A stretch of DNA of 6,248 nucleotides. Origin: Chloroflexota bacterium (GTDB lineage: Bacteria; Chloroflexota; Limnocylindria; QHBO01). The position numbers and the translations under genes were made by a program. The stretch covers positions 1 to 6,248 of the forward strand of contig JACDBS010000176.1 in assembly GCA_013694795.1 (NCBI GenBank), written 5' to 3'. The notes beneath the pieces are model-generated. The model was not told the DNA's origin. It saw only the letters and a program-made list of their open reading frames with translations, and did no database searches. Shown piece by piece: positions 1 through 5,985 of the stretch (positions are counted from its first letter, which is position 1; every line of letters starts with the position of its first letter).

Positions 1-1162
1 TTCCCGTGCGGGCCATCGGCAGGCTGCCGGAGGTCGGCGGCGTTGGTGCGGCCGCGGCCGGGCCGTAGCCGATCTTGGTTCCGTCGGGGCTGATGGTGAA
101 GACGTTCAGTGCGATATCTGTATTGTCGAACGAGGCGACACCGATCACCTTCTCGCCCAGGCCCGGCGCACCGGCCGAGTAGACGCCGCTTGCGCCGCTG
201 TTGCCGATGGACGCAACCACGACCATGCCTATGCCGGACTCGACGAGATGGTCGCTGGCCGTGGCGGTCGGGTACTGGGGCCAGGTGAAGGCGGAGCCGA
301 TGCTCATGTTGAGCACGTTCATGCCATCCGCGCGAGCGCGCTCCATGGCGGCGATCATGATGTCGGCCGTGGTCGAGCCGTCGCAGCCGAAGACGCGATA
401 GGCGCCGAAGGTCACGCCGGGTGCCACTCCGCGCGCTCCGCCCGCGGCGGGATCCCCGCTGGCGCCAACGATGCCGGACACGTGGGTGCCATGGCCATTG
501 CAGTCATCGGGATCGTTGTCGGGTGCGGTGATCGGGTTGTAGGCCGGTGACGTCTCGTCTGCGTTGTAGTCATCGCCCACGAAGTCCCATCCGAGCGCGA
601 CCCGACATCCCGTGCCAAAGCAGCCGCCCAGATCCGGATGGTTGTAATCGATCCCGGTGTCCATGACGGCGACCTTGATGCCCGCCCCGGTCAGTCCGAG
701 CTCAGCCTGCGCCACATCTACACCCGTCATGGCGAGTGCAGTGCTCAGCTCAGGTAGAGACTGGCTTGTCTCAGGGATCGCAATCGTGGCCACCGGATAG
801 ATGGCCTTCACCCCGGCAACCGTCTGGAGTGCTTCGAGCTGGGCGCTGCCGGCGCGGATGGACAGCCCGTTCCAGAGTGTCCCGAAGGCAAAACGCTCCT
901 CGAACACCACGCCCTTGCGCTTGGCATCGGCGCGGAAGGCCTGCTTTTCCTTGGTCAAGTTGGCCTGTGACGTTCCGTCCACGGCCGGTGGGCTGGCCAG
1001 CTCGACGAACCAGAGTTGGGCAGATTCATCCACGAGCTGACCGTCCTCGTTCGACGGCGCCGGCTCAAGGGGTTGGATCTCCGCGGCTGGATCCTGCGCA
1101 TATGCGGCCATGGGAAGGACGAGCGTCAGGACGCTCAGCAAGATGAGAAGTCGTCGTACCAC
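1..1162 (-). CDS. Secreted S8 subtilisin-like serine protease, 3' end outside window
   Basis: An exported serine endopeptidase, cut by the left edge after about 387 codons. The GTG start at 1162 has a GGAGG 10 nt upstream. It opens with a signal peptide: Arg-Arg, a Leu-rich core, and an AYA|QD cleavage site after residue 22. Residues about 48-130 resemble an I9 propeptide that would fold and inhibit the enzyme until secretion. The catalytic domain follows, with Asp168 in MDTGID, His224 in NGHGTHVSG and the oxyanion Asn321 in ASIGNSG. The nucleophile Ser (GTS motif) would lie outside the window. After the Asn block come FTISPDGTKIGYG and a Pro/Ala-rich stretch, as in Vpr/lactocepin-type subtilases where a PA domain is inserted before the Ser motif; the PA domain is inferred. 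Cys181/Cys186 and Cys221 could form disulfides outside the cell. Family assignment is secure; the substrate is unknown, and a nutritional extracellular role is the default guess. Confidence 0.93.
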   Translation of the reverse strand, partial: MVRRLLILLSVLTLVLPMAAYAQDPAAEIQPLEPAPSNEDGQLVDESAQLWFVELASPPAVDGTSQANLTKEKQAFRADAKRKGVVFEERFAFGTLWNGLSIRAGSAQLEALQTVAGVKAIYPVATIAIPETSQSLPELSTALAMTGVDVAQAELGLTGAGIKVAVMDTGIDYNHPDLGGCFGTGCRVALGWDFVGDDYNADETSPAYNPITAPDNDPDDCNGHGTHVSGIVGASGDPAAGGARGVAPGVTFGAYRVFGCDGSTTADIMIAAMERARADGMNVLNMSIGSAFTWPQYPTATASDHLVESGIGMVVVASIGNSGASGVYSAGAPGLGEKVIGVASFDNTDIALNVFTISPDGTKIGYGPAAAAPTPPTSGSLPMARTG

Positions 1163-1310
1163 GAACTGGAAACCTCCGCGTGCAGATGCAAGCACACGAC
1201 CGCTCGTGCGGCCGGATGATCGGAACGTGTCGCTCCGGCTGGGTCGATAGGCGTTCTACCCGCCCCGGCGCTCTTGGGACGCAGTGGGCGGATGCGGAGG
1301 TGAGGCAGTG

Positions 1311-1339
1311 ATGCTAGGCCGTGCGGACGGGCGGGTCAA
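1311..1339 (-). promoter_or_regulatory. Predicted sigma70-type promoter of the subtilase gene
   Basis: On the minus strand TTGACC (1339-1334) and TAGCAT (1316-1311) are separated by exactly 17 nt. The expected start is near 1304, leaving an untranslated leader of about 140 nt before the GTG at 1162. The -35 hexamer is also one arm of a dyad, GGTCAA (1334-1339) and TTGACC (1347-1352), that sits just after the ureohydrolase stop codon. The dyad could act as a weak hairpin for that upstream transcript or as a regulator site; it has no T-tract. Spacing and hexamers are seen; activity is inferred. Confidence 0.5.
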
Positions 1340-1360
1340 ATCCGACTTGACCTTGCCGGC

Positions 1361-2269
1361 TCAGCGAGCGACCGCCCGGACGCCTCCGGAAAGCAGGGCC
1401 ATCATGCGTGACAACACGAAAGCCGAAACCTGGTTCACATCAAGCGCCGGCACAAACTCGGTGAAAACGGCGCCCGCCAGGCGCGGACCGATTCCGGCCA
1501 GCAGATCCCGCGCCTCGTCGTAGCTCAGCCCGCCCGGCGCCAGGGCGGAGACAGCCGGAAAGACCGATGGATCCAGCCCATCGCAGTCGAAGGCCACGAA
1601 GACCGATGCGTCCGTCGGCACCTGCGCGAGCAGCCACGGGACGCCACGCACGCGCAGCTCGTGCGCGGTGACGAGCAGGTTGCCGGCGGCGCGGGAGTCA
1701 TCGACATCGGGGGCGCGCGCGGAGCCGACGCCCCGCAGACCCACGTGAAGGATTCGTGAGACGTGCGGCATCTCCGACGCGCGACGCATCGCCGAGGAGT
1801 AGCCCTCGCGCACGCCGTCGATCTCGTCGCGGAAGTCGAGGTGAGCATCGACCTGGAGGACGGTCAGAGGGCCGCCGCCTTCATACGCACGCAGGATCGG
1901 GATCGGCACCGAGTCGTCACCGCCGATGCACAGCGGGAGCGCCCCGCGCTCCAGGATTGCGGCCACCGCGGCGGTCGTCTGTGCCGAGTTGCCGGGGCCG
2001 TCGGTGGCGTCGCCGGGGACATCGCCGGCATCGGCCATGCGCGGCAGGTGCATCGGTCCATCAAGGTCGAAGTCCCAGTGGTCGCGGAAGCGGGCTAGGC
2101 GAGCGGCCCGACGGCGGACGACGGTCGGGGCCATGGTGCAGCCGGCCGTCGTGCCCGGGCGCGGATAGGGCCAGCCGAACGGCACCCCGAGGATGGCGAT
2201 GTCGGCTTCGAGGCGTGTCAGATCCGTCTCGACCGGGGCACCAAGGAATCCGGACACCGGCTGGTTCAT
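1361..2269 (-). CDS. Ureohydrolase-fold enzyme (agmatinase/arginase superfamily), atypical active site
   Basis: Expected to hydrolyse a guanidino or amidine C-N bond at a binuclear metal centre in the cytoplasm. With the ATG at 2269 it is 302 aa, normal for agmatinases, and begins MNQPVSG. Residues about 22-300 form the ureohydrolase domain. Metal motifs are DAHLD (Asp141, His143, Asp145) and FDCDGLDPS (Asp228, Asp230), with Glu271 in FTEFVPALD. Two substitutions stand out. The usual GGDHS is GGDDS, so Asp119 replaces the first metal-ligand His. The segment that normally reads YSHGT is YSSAMRRA, losing the His that serves catalysis in agmatinase/arginase. The reading frame is intact and the rest well kept, so this looks like a diverged subfamily rather than a decaying gene. 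Start alternatives: GTG at 2275 has TAGGCT 7 nt upstream, compatible with leaderless translation; the reading frame stays open to an ATG at 2368, but that extension is low-complexity and would fill the divergent regulatory gap. The exact substrate cannot be named. Confidence 0.88.
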   Translation of the reverse strand: MNQPVSGFLGAPVETDLTRLEADIAILGVPFGWPYPRPGTTAGCTMAPTVVRRRAARLARFRDHWDFDLDGPMHLPRMADAGDVPGDATDGPGNSAQTTAAVAAILERGALPLCIGGDDSVPIPILRAYEGGGPLTVLQVDAHLDFRDEIDGVREGYSSAMRRASEMPHVSRILHVGLRGVGSARAPDVDDSRAAGNLLVTAHELRVRGVPWLLAQVPTDASVFVAFDCDGLDPSVFPAVSALAPGGLSYDEARDLLAGIGPRLAGAVFTEFVPALDVNQVSAFVLSRMMALLSGGVRAVAR

Positions 2270-2396
2270 GCGCACGACAGGCAGCCTACCAGCGCGCCAG
2301 TCGATCGAGGCGCACTCCCGGCAACCCCGGTGGCCCGACCAGTGTGATCCAGCCGGTACCATCGACACCTCTCACCAAGCCGCCCATGGAGGACCG
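2270..2396. promoter_or_regulatory. Divergent regulatory gap between ureohydrolase and Ni/Co permease genes
   Basis: This 127-bp gap must carry promoters for both divergent genes. Leftward, TAGGCT (2288-2283) lies 7 nt before a GTG in the ureohydrolase frame, but no good -35 hexamer is seen. Rightward, TACCAT (2357-2362) is a possible -10 box 34 nt before the permease ATG, again without a convincing -35 hexamer. The permease has GGAGG at 2388-2392. I see no riboswitch fold. Weak -35 elements suggest activator dependence, which is inference. Confidence 0.35.
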
Positions 2397-3188
2397 ATGT
2401 CGCAGCTCCTCGTCCTCGCCGGGTTCGGGTTTCTGCTGGGCATGCGCCACGCCACCGATGCCGACCACGTGATCGCCGTGACCACGATCCTCAACCGCAG
2501 CCGACGATTGCTGGACACGACCCTGATCGGTGCGCTGTGGGGTCTGGGCCACACGGTCACGGTCGTCATCGTGGGCGTGCTCATCATCGTGTTCAACGTG
2601 GTCATTCCCCCGGCGCTGGGCCTGGCCATGGAGTTCGCGGTGGCGCTCATGCTCATCGGTCTCGGCATCCTCAACCTCACGGGCGGATTGCGAGCTCTCA
2701 CCGAGCGGCTCACGCCGCCCGCGCCGATTCATGCGCACGTCCACGAGCACGCAGATGCCAGCGAGCATCCGCCGCCCGGGCACGCGCACCTTCATGGCCA
2801 CGGGACCGATCCGCACCTCGGCGGCCGGGGGAGCGTGGTCGCGACCTTCGGCTGGTATCAGCTCCTGCGTCCCGTGGTGGTGGGGCTCGTGCACGGACTG
2901 GCCGGCAGTGCCGCGGTGGCGCTCCTCGTCCTGGCCACCATCCAGGACACCGGCACCGCGGTCGCGTACCTCGTCATCTTCTGCATCGGCGTCGCGGCCG
3001 GAATGGCGACTCTCACCACGGTCATCGGGCTGCCCCTCCGGGTCGCGCGCGCTAGGTCCGTCCAGATCAATCGATGGCTGACGATCGGCTCCGGGCTTCT
3101 CTCGCTGGCCGTTGGTCTGTACCTCGCCTACCAGATCGGCTTCGTCGACGGCCTGTTCACCGGCGACTTCCGCTGGAAGCCGGCCTAG
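2397..3188 (+). CDS. NiCoT-family nickel/cobalt transporter with His-rich loop
   Basis: An integral membrane permease for Ni2+ or Co2+. The 263-aa product starts at an ATG preceded by GGAGG (4-nt gap); in-frame codons upstream encode no membrane-like sequence and are excluded. The NiCoT signature HX4DH is present in the first helix as RHATDADH (His18, Asp23, His24). LWGLGHTVTVV (about 47-57) in the second helix and GLVHGLAGSAAVALL (about 163-177) in a later one are also family-like. Hydrophobic segments fall near 1-30, 43-70, 77-100, 155-182, 188-213 and 228-250. Between the third and fourth, residues 112-140 hold ten His in 29 residues, a probable metal-sampling loop on one face of the membrane. 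It is transcribed away from the ureohydrolase and converges with the ArsR-SRPBCC gene, 21 bp separating the stops. Direction (uptake or efflux) and Ni versus Co preference cannot be read from sequence, although HX4DH permeases are mostly importers. Confidence 0.9.
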   Translation: MSQLLVLAGFGFLLGMRHATDADHVIAVTTILNRSRRLLDTTLIGALWGLGHTVTVVIVGVLIIVFNVVIPPALGLAMEFAVALMLIGLGILNLTGGLRALTERLTPPAPIHAHVHEHADASEHPPPGHAHLHGHGTDPHLGGRGSVVATFGWYQLLRPVVVGLVHGLAGSAAVALLVLATIQDTGTAVAYLVIFCIGVAAGMATLTTVIGLPLRVARARSVQINRWLTIGSGLLSLAVGLYLAYQIGFVDGLFTGDFRWKPA

Positions 3189-3209
3189 CGCCCATCCGGT
3201 CGTCGGCCG

Positions 3210-3989
3210 TCAGTCGCGAACGCCCTCTCCAACCGGATAGCTGATCTCGAGCGGCTTGCCCGTCTCCAAGAGGGTCTTGAGGCCGGACAGGATCGGCACC
3301 CAGCCGTGCGCGACGCTCTTGTACGTGGACGTCTCGCCGTCAAATTCGTCGTGGGTCAGGATGAGCAGCGTCGCCTCGCCGCGCGGCTCGATCGACCACG
3401 TGCAGCGCGACGGTGACGCATCGGTTCCGGGAAAGAAGAAGGTATGCACGAGCTTGCGGGGCGCATCGGCCTCGACGACCTGGCATTCAATGGCAGCGGT
3501 GCCGTCGGGGTTGCGGTAGACCATCGGGGATCCGGGCTGCCAGTCGGACTCGACTGTGTTGCCGTAGTAGTACTGCCTGGTGAACTCCGACTCGGTCAGC
3601 GCGCGCCAGACCTGCTCCGGAGTTGCAGCGATGTAGACCTCGTAGACGTGCTTGGGTAACTCGGACATGGTTCGGTTCTCCACGGTGTGCTTGATATCCG
3701 CCATCGCCTCGACCAGGGGCTCGGCGTAGCGGCTGATCCACCGGTCCGCGATGAGGCGGATCGGCACGGGGTTCAGGAAGTGGAGCTTGCGGCGGCCGTC
3801 ACGGCGCGTCGTGAGGAGGTGCGCCTCCTCGAGCACCCGCAGGTGCTTCATGACGCCGAAGCGGGTCATCTGCGGCAGCGCCGCTTCGAGCTCGCCCAGC
3901 GTCTGGCCGTCACGCACCCGAAGCCGGTCCAACAGCCTCCGCCGATGCGGATCGGCAAGCGCTCTGAAGGCCGGCTCCAGCTCTTCCAT
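3210..3989 (-). CDS. ArsR-type HTH regulator fused to AHSA1/SRPBCC domain
   Basis: A two-domain cytoplasmic regulator, 259 aa. Residues 1-100 are an ArsR winged helix: FRALADPHRRRLLDRL opens the fold, TRFGVMKHLRVLEEAHLL (42-59) is the recognition helix region, and TTRRDGRRKLHFLNP (60-74) the wing. No Cys-rich metal motif is present, so it is unlikely to sense metals. Residues about 110-255 match the AHSA1 branch of SRPBCC proteins (YEVYIAATPEQVWRALTE, then a C-terminal GWVPILSGLKTLLE helix), a hydrophobic-cavity fold that could bind a small ligand. ArsR-AHSA1 fusions are a known arrangement, mostly of unknown ligand. An internal ATG at 3668 lies at the domain junction and could yield the SRPBCC part alone, but it lacks a clear ribosome site. 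The ATG at 3989 has no Shine-Dalgarno and lies about 8 nt after the -10 box, so the mRNA is probably leaderless. A palindrome in its own promoter argues for autorepression. Confidence 0.9.
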   Translation of the reverse strand: MEELEPAFRALADPHRRRLLDRLRVRDGQTLGELEAALPQMTRFGVMKHLRVLEEAHLLTTRRDGRRKLHFLNPVPIRLIADRWISRYAEPLVEAMADIKHTVENRTMSELPKHVYEVYIAATPEQVWRALTESEFTRQYYYGNTVESDWQPGSPMVYRNPDGTAAIECQVVEADAPRKLVHTFFFPGTDASPSRCTWSIEPRGEATLLILTHDEFDGETSTYKSVAHGWVPILSGLKTLLETGKPLEISYPVGEGVRD

Positions 3990-3997
3990 CGCCGTCG

Positions 3998-4027
3998 ACT
4001 ATATGTGACCTCTCAGTCACATGTCAA
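3998..4027 (-). promoter_or_regulatory. Near-consensus promoter of the ArsR-SRPBCC gene
   Basis: On the minus strand TTGACA (4027-4022, perfect) and TATAGT (4003-3998, five of six) are separated by 18 nt. Transcription should start about 3990-3992, and the ATG is at 3989, so the 5' untranslated region would be nearly absent. This is the strongest promoter in the window. Confidence 0.75.
4003..4022. promoter_or_regulatory. Perfect inverted-repeat operator within the ArsR-SRPBCC promoter
   Basis: ATGTGAC (4003-4009), a 6-nt spacer CTCTCA, then GTCACAT (4016-4022) form a perfect 7+7 dyad. It fills the spacer between the -35 and -10 hexamers and touches one base of each. A dimeric ArsR-type winged helix typically binds such a dyad, and a bound dimer here would block RNA polymerase. 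The site is seen directly; ownership by the adjacent regulator is inferred from position. Confidence 0.75.
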
Positions 4028-4053
4028 GGCAACGCGGCGCTGGCCCCGAGATT

Positions 4054-4230
4054 CCCGCCCCATGGGCATAACGGCAACTGAGTGGCCGAACTAGCCCCCC
4101 CACGGGAAGGATGGCCACCCACGAGCCTCCCTGCCTGGCCATACCTTTCGCCCCACGAGAAGTCGGCCACTCTTTGGCCGATACGCCCGCCCCATGGGAA
4201 TCGCCGCCGCTCAGCGACAAGTCCGCAAAA
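4054..4230. repeat. Degenerate four-unit intergenic tandem repeat with hairpins
   Basis: Four heads of form CCCCAYGRG lie at 4058, 4098, 4151 and 4190 (spacing 40, 53, 39). Heads one and four share the exact 13-mer CCCGCCCCATGGG. Each head is followed by AAG/CAT-like bases and a GGCCA-type stem-loop. Unit C has TCGGCCA/TGGCCGA with a 5-nt loop (4163-4181). Unit B has ATGGCCA/TGGCCAT with an 18-nt loop (4111-4142). Unit A has CGGCAAC/GTGGCCG with one mismatch and a 3-nt loop (4072-4088). Unit D is eroded. The first three units end in TGGCCRA/T-type tails ending AC. The array fills the gap between the HxlR stop and the ArsR-SRPBCC promoter, so it would be transcribed as the 3' tail of the HxlR mRNA. 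I do not recognise the family. It is not CRISPR: units are short, contiguous and diverged. Confidence 0.6.
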
Positions 4231-4237
4231 TCACCGC

Positions 4238-4675
4238 TCAGACGAAACGGAGTCCCTCGGCCTCCGGCTCCTCGAGGGAGCGGGCGCAGGTCGGGCACCA
4301 CAGTCGGGCCTCGAGGGGCGTGCCACACGAGGCGTGGCGCATCGGCTCGGCGTGGGCGGAGCCACGGGAGCCCCAGTCGGCCAGCAGGCGCAGGACGCCC
4401 GCGAGCTCGAGTCCCTCATCGGTCAACGCGTAGGTGAAGCGCGGCGGGCGGTCCGAATAGGGTGTCGCGAGCACGATCCGCTCTCCCTCAAGTCGCTTCA
4501 ATCTCTCCGACAGGATATTGGGCGCCAGCCCGCTGATCGCCTCCGACAGCTCGCCGAACCGGCGCGGTCCCTCGAGCAGCGCCTCGATCAGAAGGAGGCT
4601 CCATCGGTCACCCACGCGCTCGAGGGCCGCCGCCAGGGGAGTCTGCGGAGCGGGCATGCGGGGATCGTAGGGCAT
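4238..4675 (-). CDS. HxlR-family winged-helix transcriptional regulator
   Basis: A DNA-binding regulator of 145 aa from the ATG at 4675. The HxlR fold is clear: TPLAAALERVGDRWSLLLIEALL (12-34) opens the domain, RRFGELSEAISGLAPNILSERLKRLE (38-63) is the helix-turn-helix, and PPRFTYALTDEGLEL (77-91) is the wing and helix. The Cys usually found near residue 12 in redox-sensing HxlR proteins is Thr here. A short C-terminal extension has His114, Cys117, Cys127 and Cys130 (CPTC), a likely zinc-ribbon or redox knuckle. Start choice is uncertain. The 4675 ATG has a weak AAGG; an ATG at 4714 sits inside the palindrome at 4705-4721; the ATG at 4657 has TACGAT 6 nt upstream, compatible with a leaderless mRNA. 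It is divergent from the HtrA-like gene with a shared palindrome between them, so it probably controls that operon and itself. Its inducer is unknown. Confidence 0.88.
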   Translation of the reverse strand: MPYDPRMPAPQTPLAAALERVGDRWSLLLIEALLEGPRRFGELSEAISGLAPNILSERLKRLEGERIVLATPYSDRPPRFTYALTDEGLELAGVLRLLADWGSRGSAHAEPMRHASCGTPLEARLWCPTCARSLEEPEAEGLRFV

Positions 4676-4680
4676 CGGCC

Positions 4681-4708
4681 TTGACAATGGCTGCCGAAGG
4701 AGTAACTT
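4681..4708 (+). promoter_or_regulatory. Possible promoter of the HtrA-like/Ddn-like operon
   Basis: A perfect -35 hexamer TTGACA (4681-4686) is followed after 16 nt by TAACTT (4703-4708), a weak -10 box. Transcription would begin near 4715, inside the palindrome at 4705-4721. The short spacer and poor -10 box fit a promoter helped or blocked by a regulator, but the call rests mainly on the -35 hexamer. Confidence 0.4.
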
Positions 4709-4721
4709 GCGCATTGCAAGT
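4705..4721. promoter_or_regulatory. Inverted-repeat operator between hxlR-type and htrA-type genes
   Basis: ACTTGC (4705-4710), spacer GCATT, GCAAGT (4716-4721) form a perfect 6+6 dyad. It overlaps the -10 region of the rightward promoter and lies just after a possible leftward -10 box TAGGAT (4730-4725). HxlR dimers bind dyads of about this size beside their own genes, so this is the probable HxlR site. The dyad is seen; binding is inferred. Confidence 0.6.
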
Positions 4722-4748
4722 CACATCCTACCAGCGGAGAGAGCAGAC

Positions 4749-5621
4749 ATGGCAACCTTGGCTGACCTGGGCCGGGAGATCGGCGGCATTGCGGAGACCG
4801 TTGGACCGTCGGTGGTCGGGATCGGCAACCGATGGCGCGGCGGCTCCGGCGTGGTGATCGGCGAGAACCGGATCCTGACGAACGCCCACAACCTGCATGG
4901 CGACGAGGTGACCACCACCTTCGCCGATGGACGCAGCGCCGAAGCAAAGGTCGTCGGCGTGGACGCTGACGGCGACCTGGCCGTCCTGGAGGTCTCGACC
5001 GAAGGGGCCCGGGCACTCGTGCTTGGGACCGATGCGCCCGGCATCGGCACGCCGGTCGTGGCGCTCGGCAATCCGAACGGGCATGGTCCGCGGGTCACCT
5101 TCGGCTTCGTGAGCGGCACTGGCCGATCCTTCCGCGGACCACGCGGACGTCGCGTCGCTGGCGCCGTCGAGCACACCGCGCCCCTGATGCCGGGTTCGTC
5201 CGGCGGACCCGTGGTGGACCTCGCGGGCAACCTCCTCGGCATCAATACGAACCGGCTGGGAAATGGGTTCTACCTGGCCATCGCCGCCGATGCGGCGCTG
5301 CGCGATCGTGTTGGCGCCCTGGGACGAGGCGAGTCGCCGACGCGACGACGCCTGGGCGTCGGCCTGGCGCCGTCGCACGTTGCCCGGCGCCTGCGCCACG
5401 CGGTCGGCCTTCCGGAGCGGGATGGCCTCCTCGTGCGCGAGGTGGAGGACGATTCCCCCGCCGCGAAGGCCGGCATTGCCGAGGGCGACCTGATCGTGGC
5501 GGTCGGCGATCGCCAGATCGCGAGCGCCGACGACCTATTTGACGCGCTGGGGACCGAGGGCGAGCTACGCATCACCATCGTCCGCGGCGCAGATGAGCAG
5601 ACCGTCACGGTAGGCGGATGA
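4749..5621 (+). CDS. HtrA/DegP-like serine protease with one PDZ domain, no signal peptide
   Basis: A trypsin-fold (S1C) protease, 290 aa from an ATG with GGAGAG 7 nt upstream; a TTG at 4707 in frame is rejected because it lies inside the palindrome. Residues about 18-190 form the protease domain: GGSGVVI (31-37), His47 in TNAHN, Asp76 in DADGDLAVLEV, and Ser151 in PGSSGGPVVD, giving a complete catalytic triad. Residues about 200-290 form one PDZ domain (GLLVREVEDDSPAAKAGI, then GDLIVAVGDRQI). Unlike most HtrA/DegP proteins there is neither a signal peptide nor a membrane anchor at the N terminus, so it should act in the cytoplasm unless exported unconventionally. The ORF ends by ATGA overlap with the Ddn-like gene, indicating a translationally coupled operon. 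The family role is cleavage of misfolded or damaged proteins; the specific target is unknown. Confidence 0.93.
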   Translation: MATLADLGREIGGIAETVGPSVVGIGNRWRGGSGVVIGENRILTNAHNLHGDEVTTTFADGRSAEAKVVGVDADGDLAVLEVSTEGARALVLGTDAPGIGTPVVALGNPNGHGPRVTFGFVSGTGRSFRGPRGRRVAGAVEHTAPLMPGSSGGPVVDLAGNLLGINTNRLGNGFYLAIAADAALRDRVGALGRGESPTRRRLGVGLAPSHVARRLRHAVGLPERDGLLVREVEDDSPAAKAGIAEGDLIVAVGDRQIASADDLFDALGTEGELRITIVRGADEQTVTVGG

Positions 5622-5983
5622 TCGGCGTGGAACCGGGCGTGGCGCAGGTGCTGGAGCGCGGCGAGACGATGGACATCACCACCATCGGCCGTCGCACCGG
5701 CCAGCCGCGGCGGGTCGAGCTCGTGTACCACAACGTGGATGGGCACATCGTCATCAGCGGCAGGCCAGGCTTCCCCCGGAGCTGGGTCGCGAACCTGCGC
5801 GCGAACCCGCGCTTGACGTTCCACCTCAAGCGGAGCGTTCAGGCCGATCTGCCGGCCACGGCGCGCGTCATCACCGATCGCGCCGAACGCGAGCGCCTCC
5901 TTCGCCCGATCGCCAGGCTGTGGCGGATCGACCATGCGCTGATGGTGCGCTCCGCCCCGCTGGTGGAGGTCACGTTCGACTGA
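5618..5983 (+). CDS. Ddn-like split-barrel flavin/F420-type nitroreductase-family protein
   Basis: A 121-aa cytoplasmic protein whose ATG overlaps the preceding stop (ATGA), so ribosomes probably pass directly from the protease. The core TTIGRRTGQPRRVELVY (about 21-37), a short-turn VDGHIVISG, and RSWVANLRANPRLTFHL (about 54-70) match the deazaflavin-dependent nitroreductase (Ddn/DUF385) family, which reduces quinones or nitro compounds with F420H2 or binds FMN. It lacks some of the N-terminal region of the typical 140-150 aa members, so membrane contact or substrate specificity may differ. An internal ATG at 5669 (residue 18, MDITTIGRRTG) is a possible alternative start, but the coupled start is favoured. 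F420 use is inferred from family only, since homologues may use other flavins. Partnership with a protease and an HxlR regulator suggests a stress or damage response; this is inference. Confidence 0.85.
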   Translation: MIGVEPGVAQVLERGETMDITTIGRRTGQPRRVELVYHNVDGHIVISGRPGFPRSWVANLRANPRLTFHLKRSVQADLPATARVITDRAERERLLRPIARLWRIDHALMVRSAPLVEVTFD

Positions 5984-5985
5984 TC

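Noticed and set aside
736..1146. Plus-strand open frame within the subtilase region
   Set aside because: Shadow of the signal peptide and propeptide coding region on the minus strand.
1756..2472. Long Arg-rich plus-strand open frame opposite the ureohydrolase
   Set aside because: Low-complexity Arg/Ser/Gly product with no recognisable motif; it lies antisense to a gene with clear metal-binding motifs.
2286..2894. Minus-strand open frame opposite the permease
   Set aside because: Its His/Glu/Arg-rich sequence is the complement shadow of the NiCoT gene, which has the HX4DH motif.
4054..4230. CRISPR-like array
   Set aside because: Units are contiguous, diverged and of unequal length with no unique spacers, and no cas gene is nearby.
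4707..4748. TTG-initiated N-terminal extension of the HtrA-like protein
   Set aside because: It lies inside the palindrome and lacks a ribosome site, whereas the ATG at 4749 has GGAGAG at good spacing.
4728..5399. Minus-strand open frames opposite the HtrA-like gene
   Set aside because: High-GC shadow; the plus strand carries the full catalytic triad and the PDZ domain.
5270..5935. Minus-strand open frame spanning the HtrA-like/Ddn-like junction
   Set aside because: No motif, Arg-rich, and antisense to two supported genes that overlap by ATGA.
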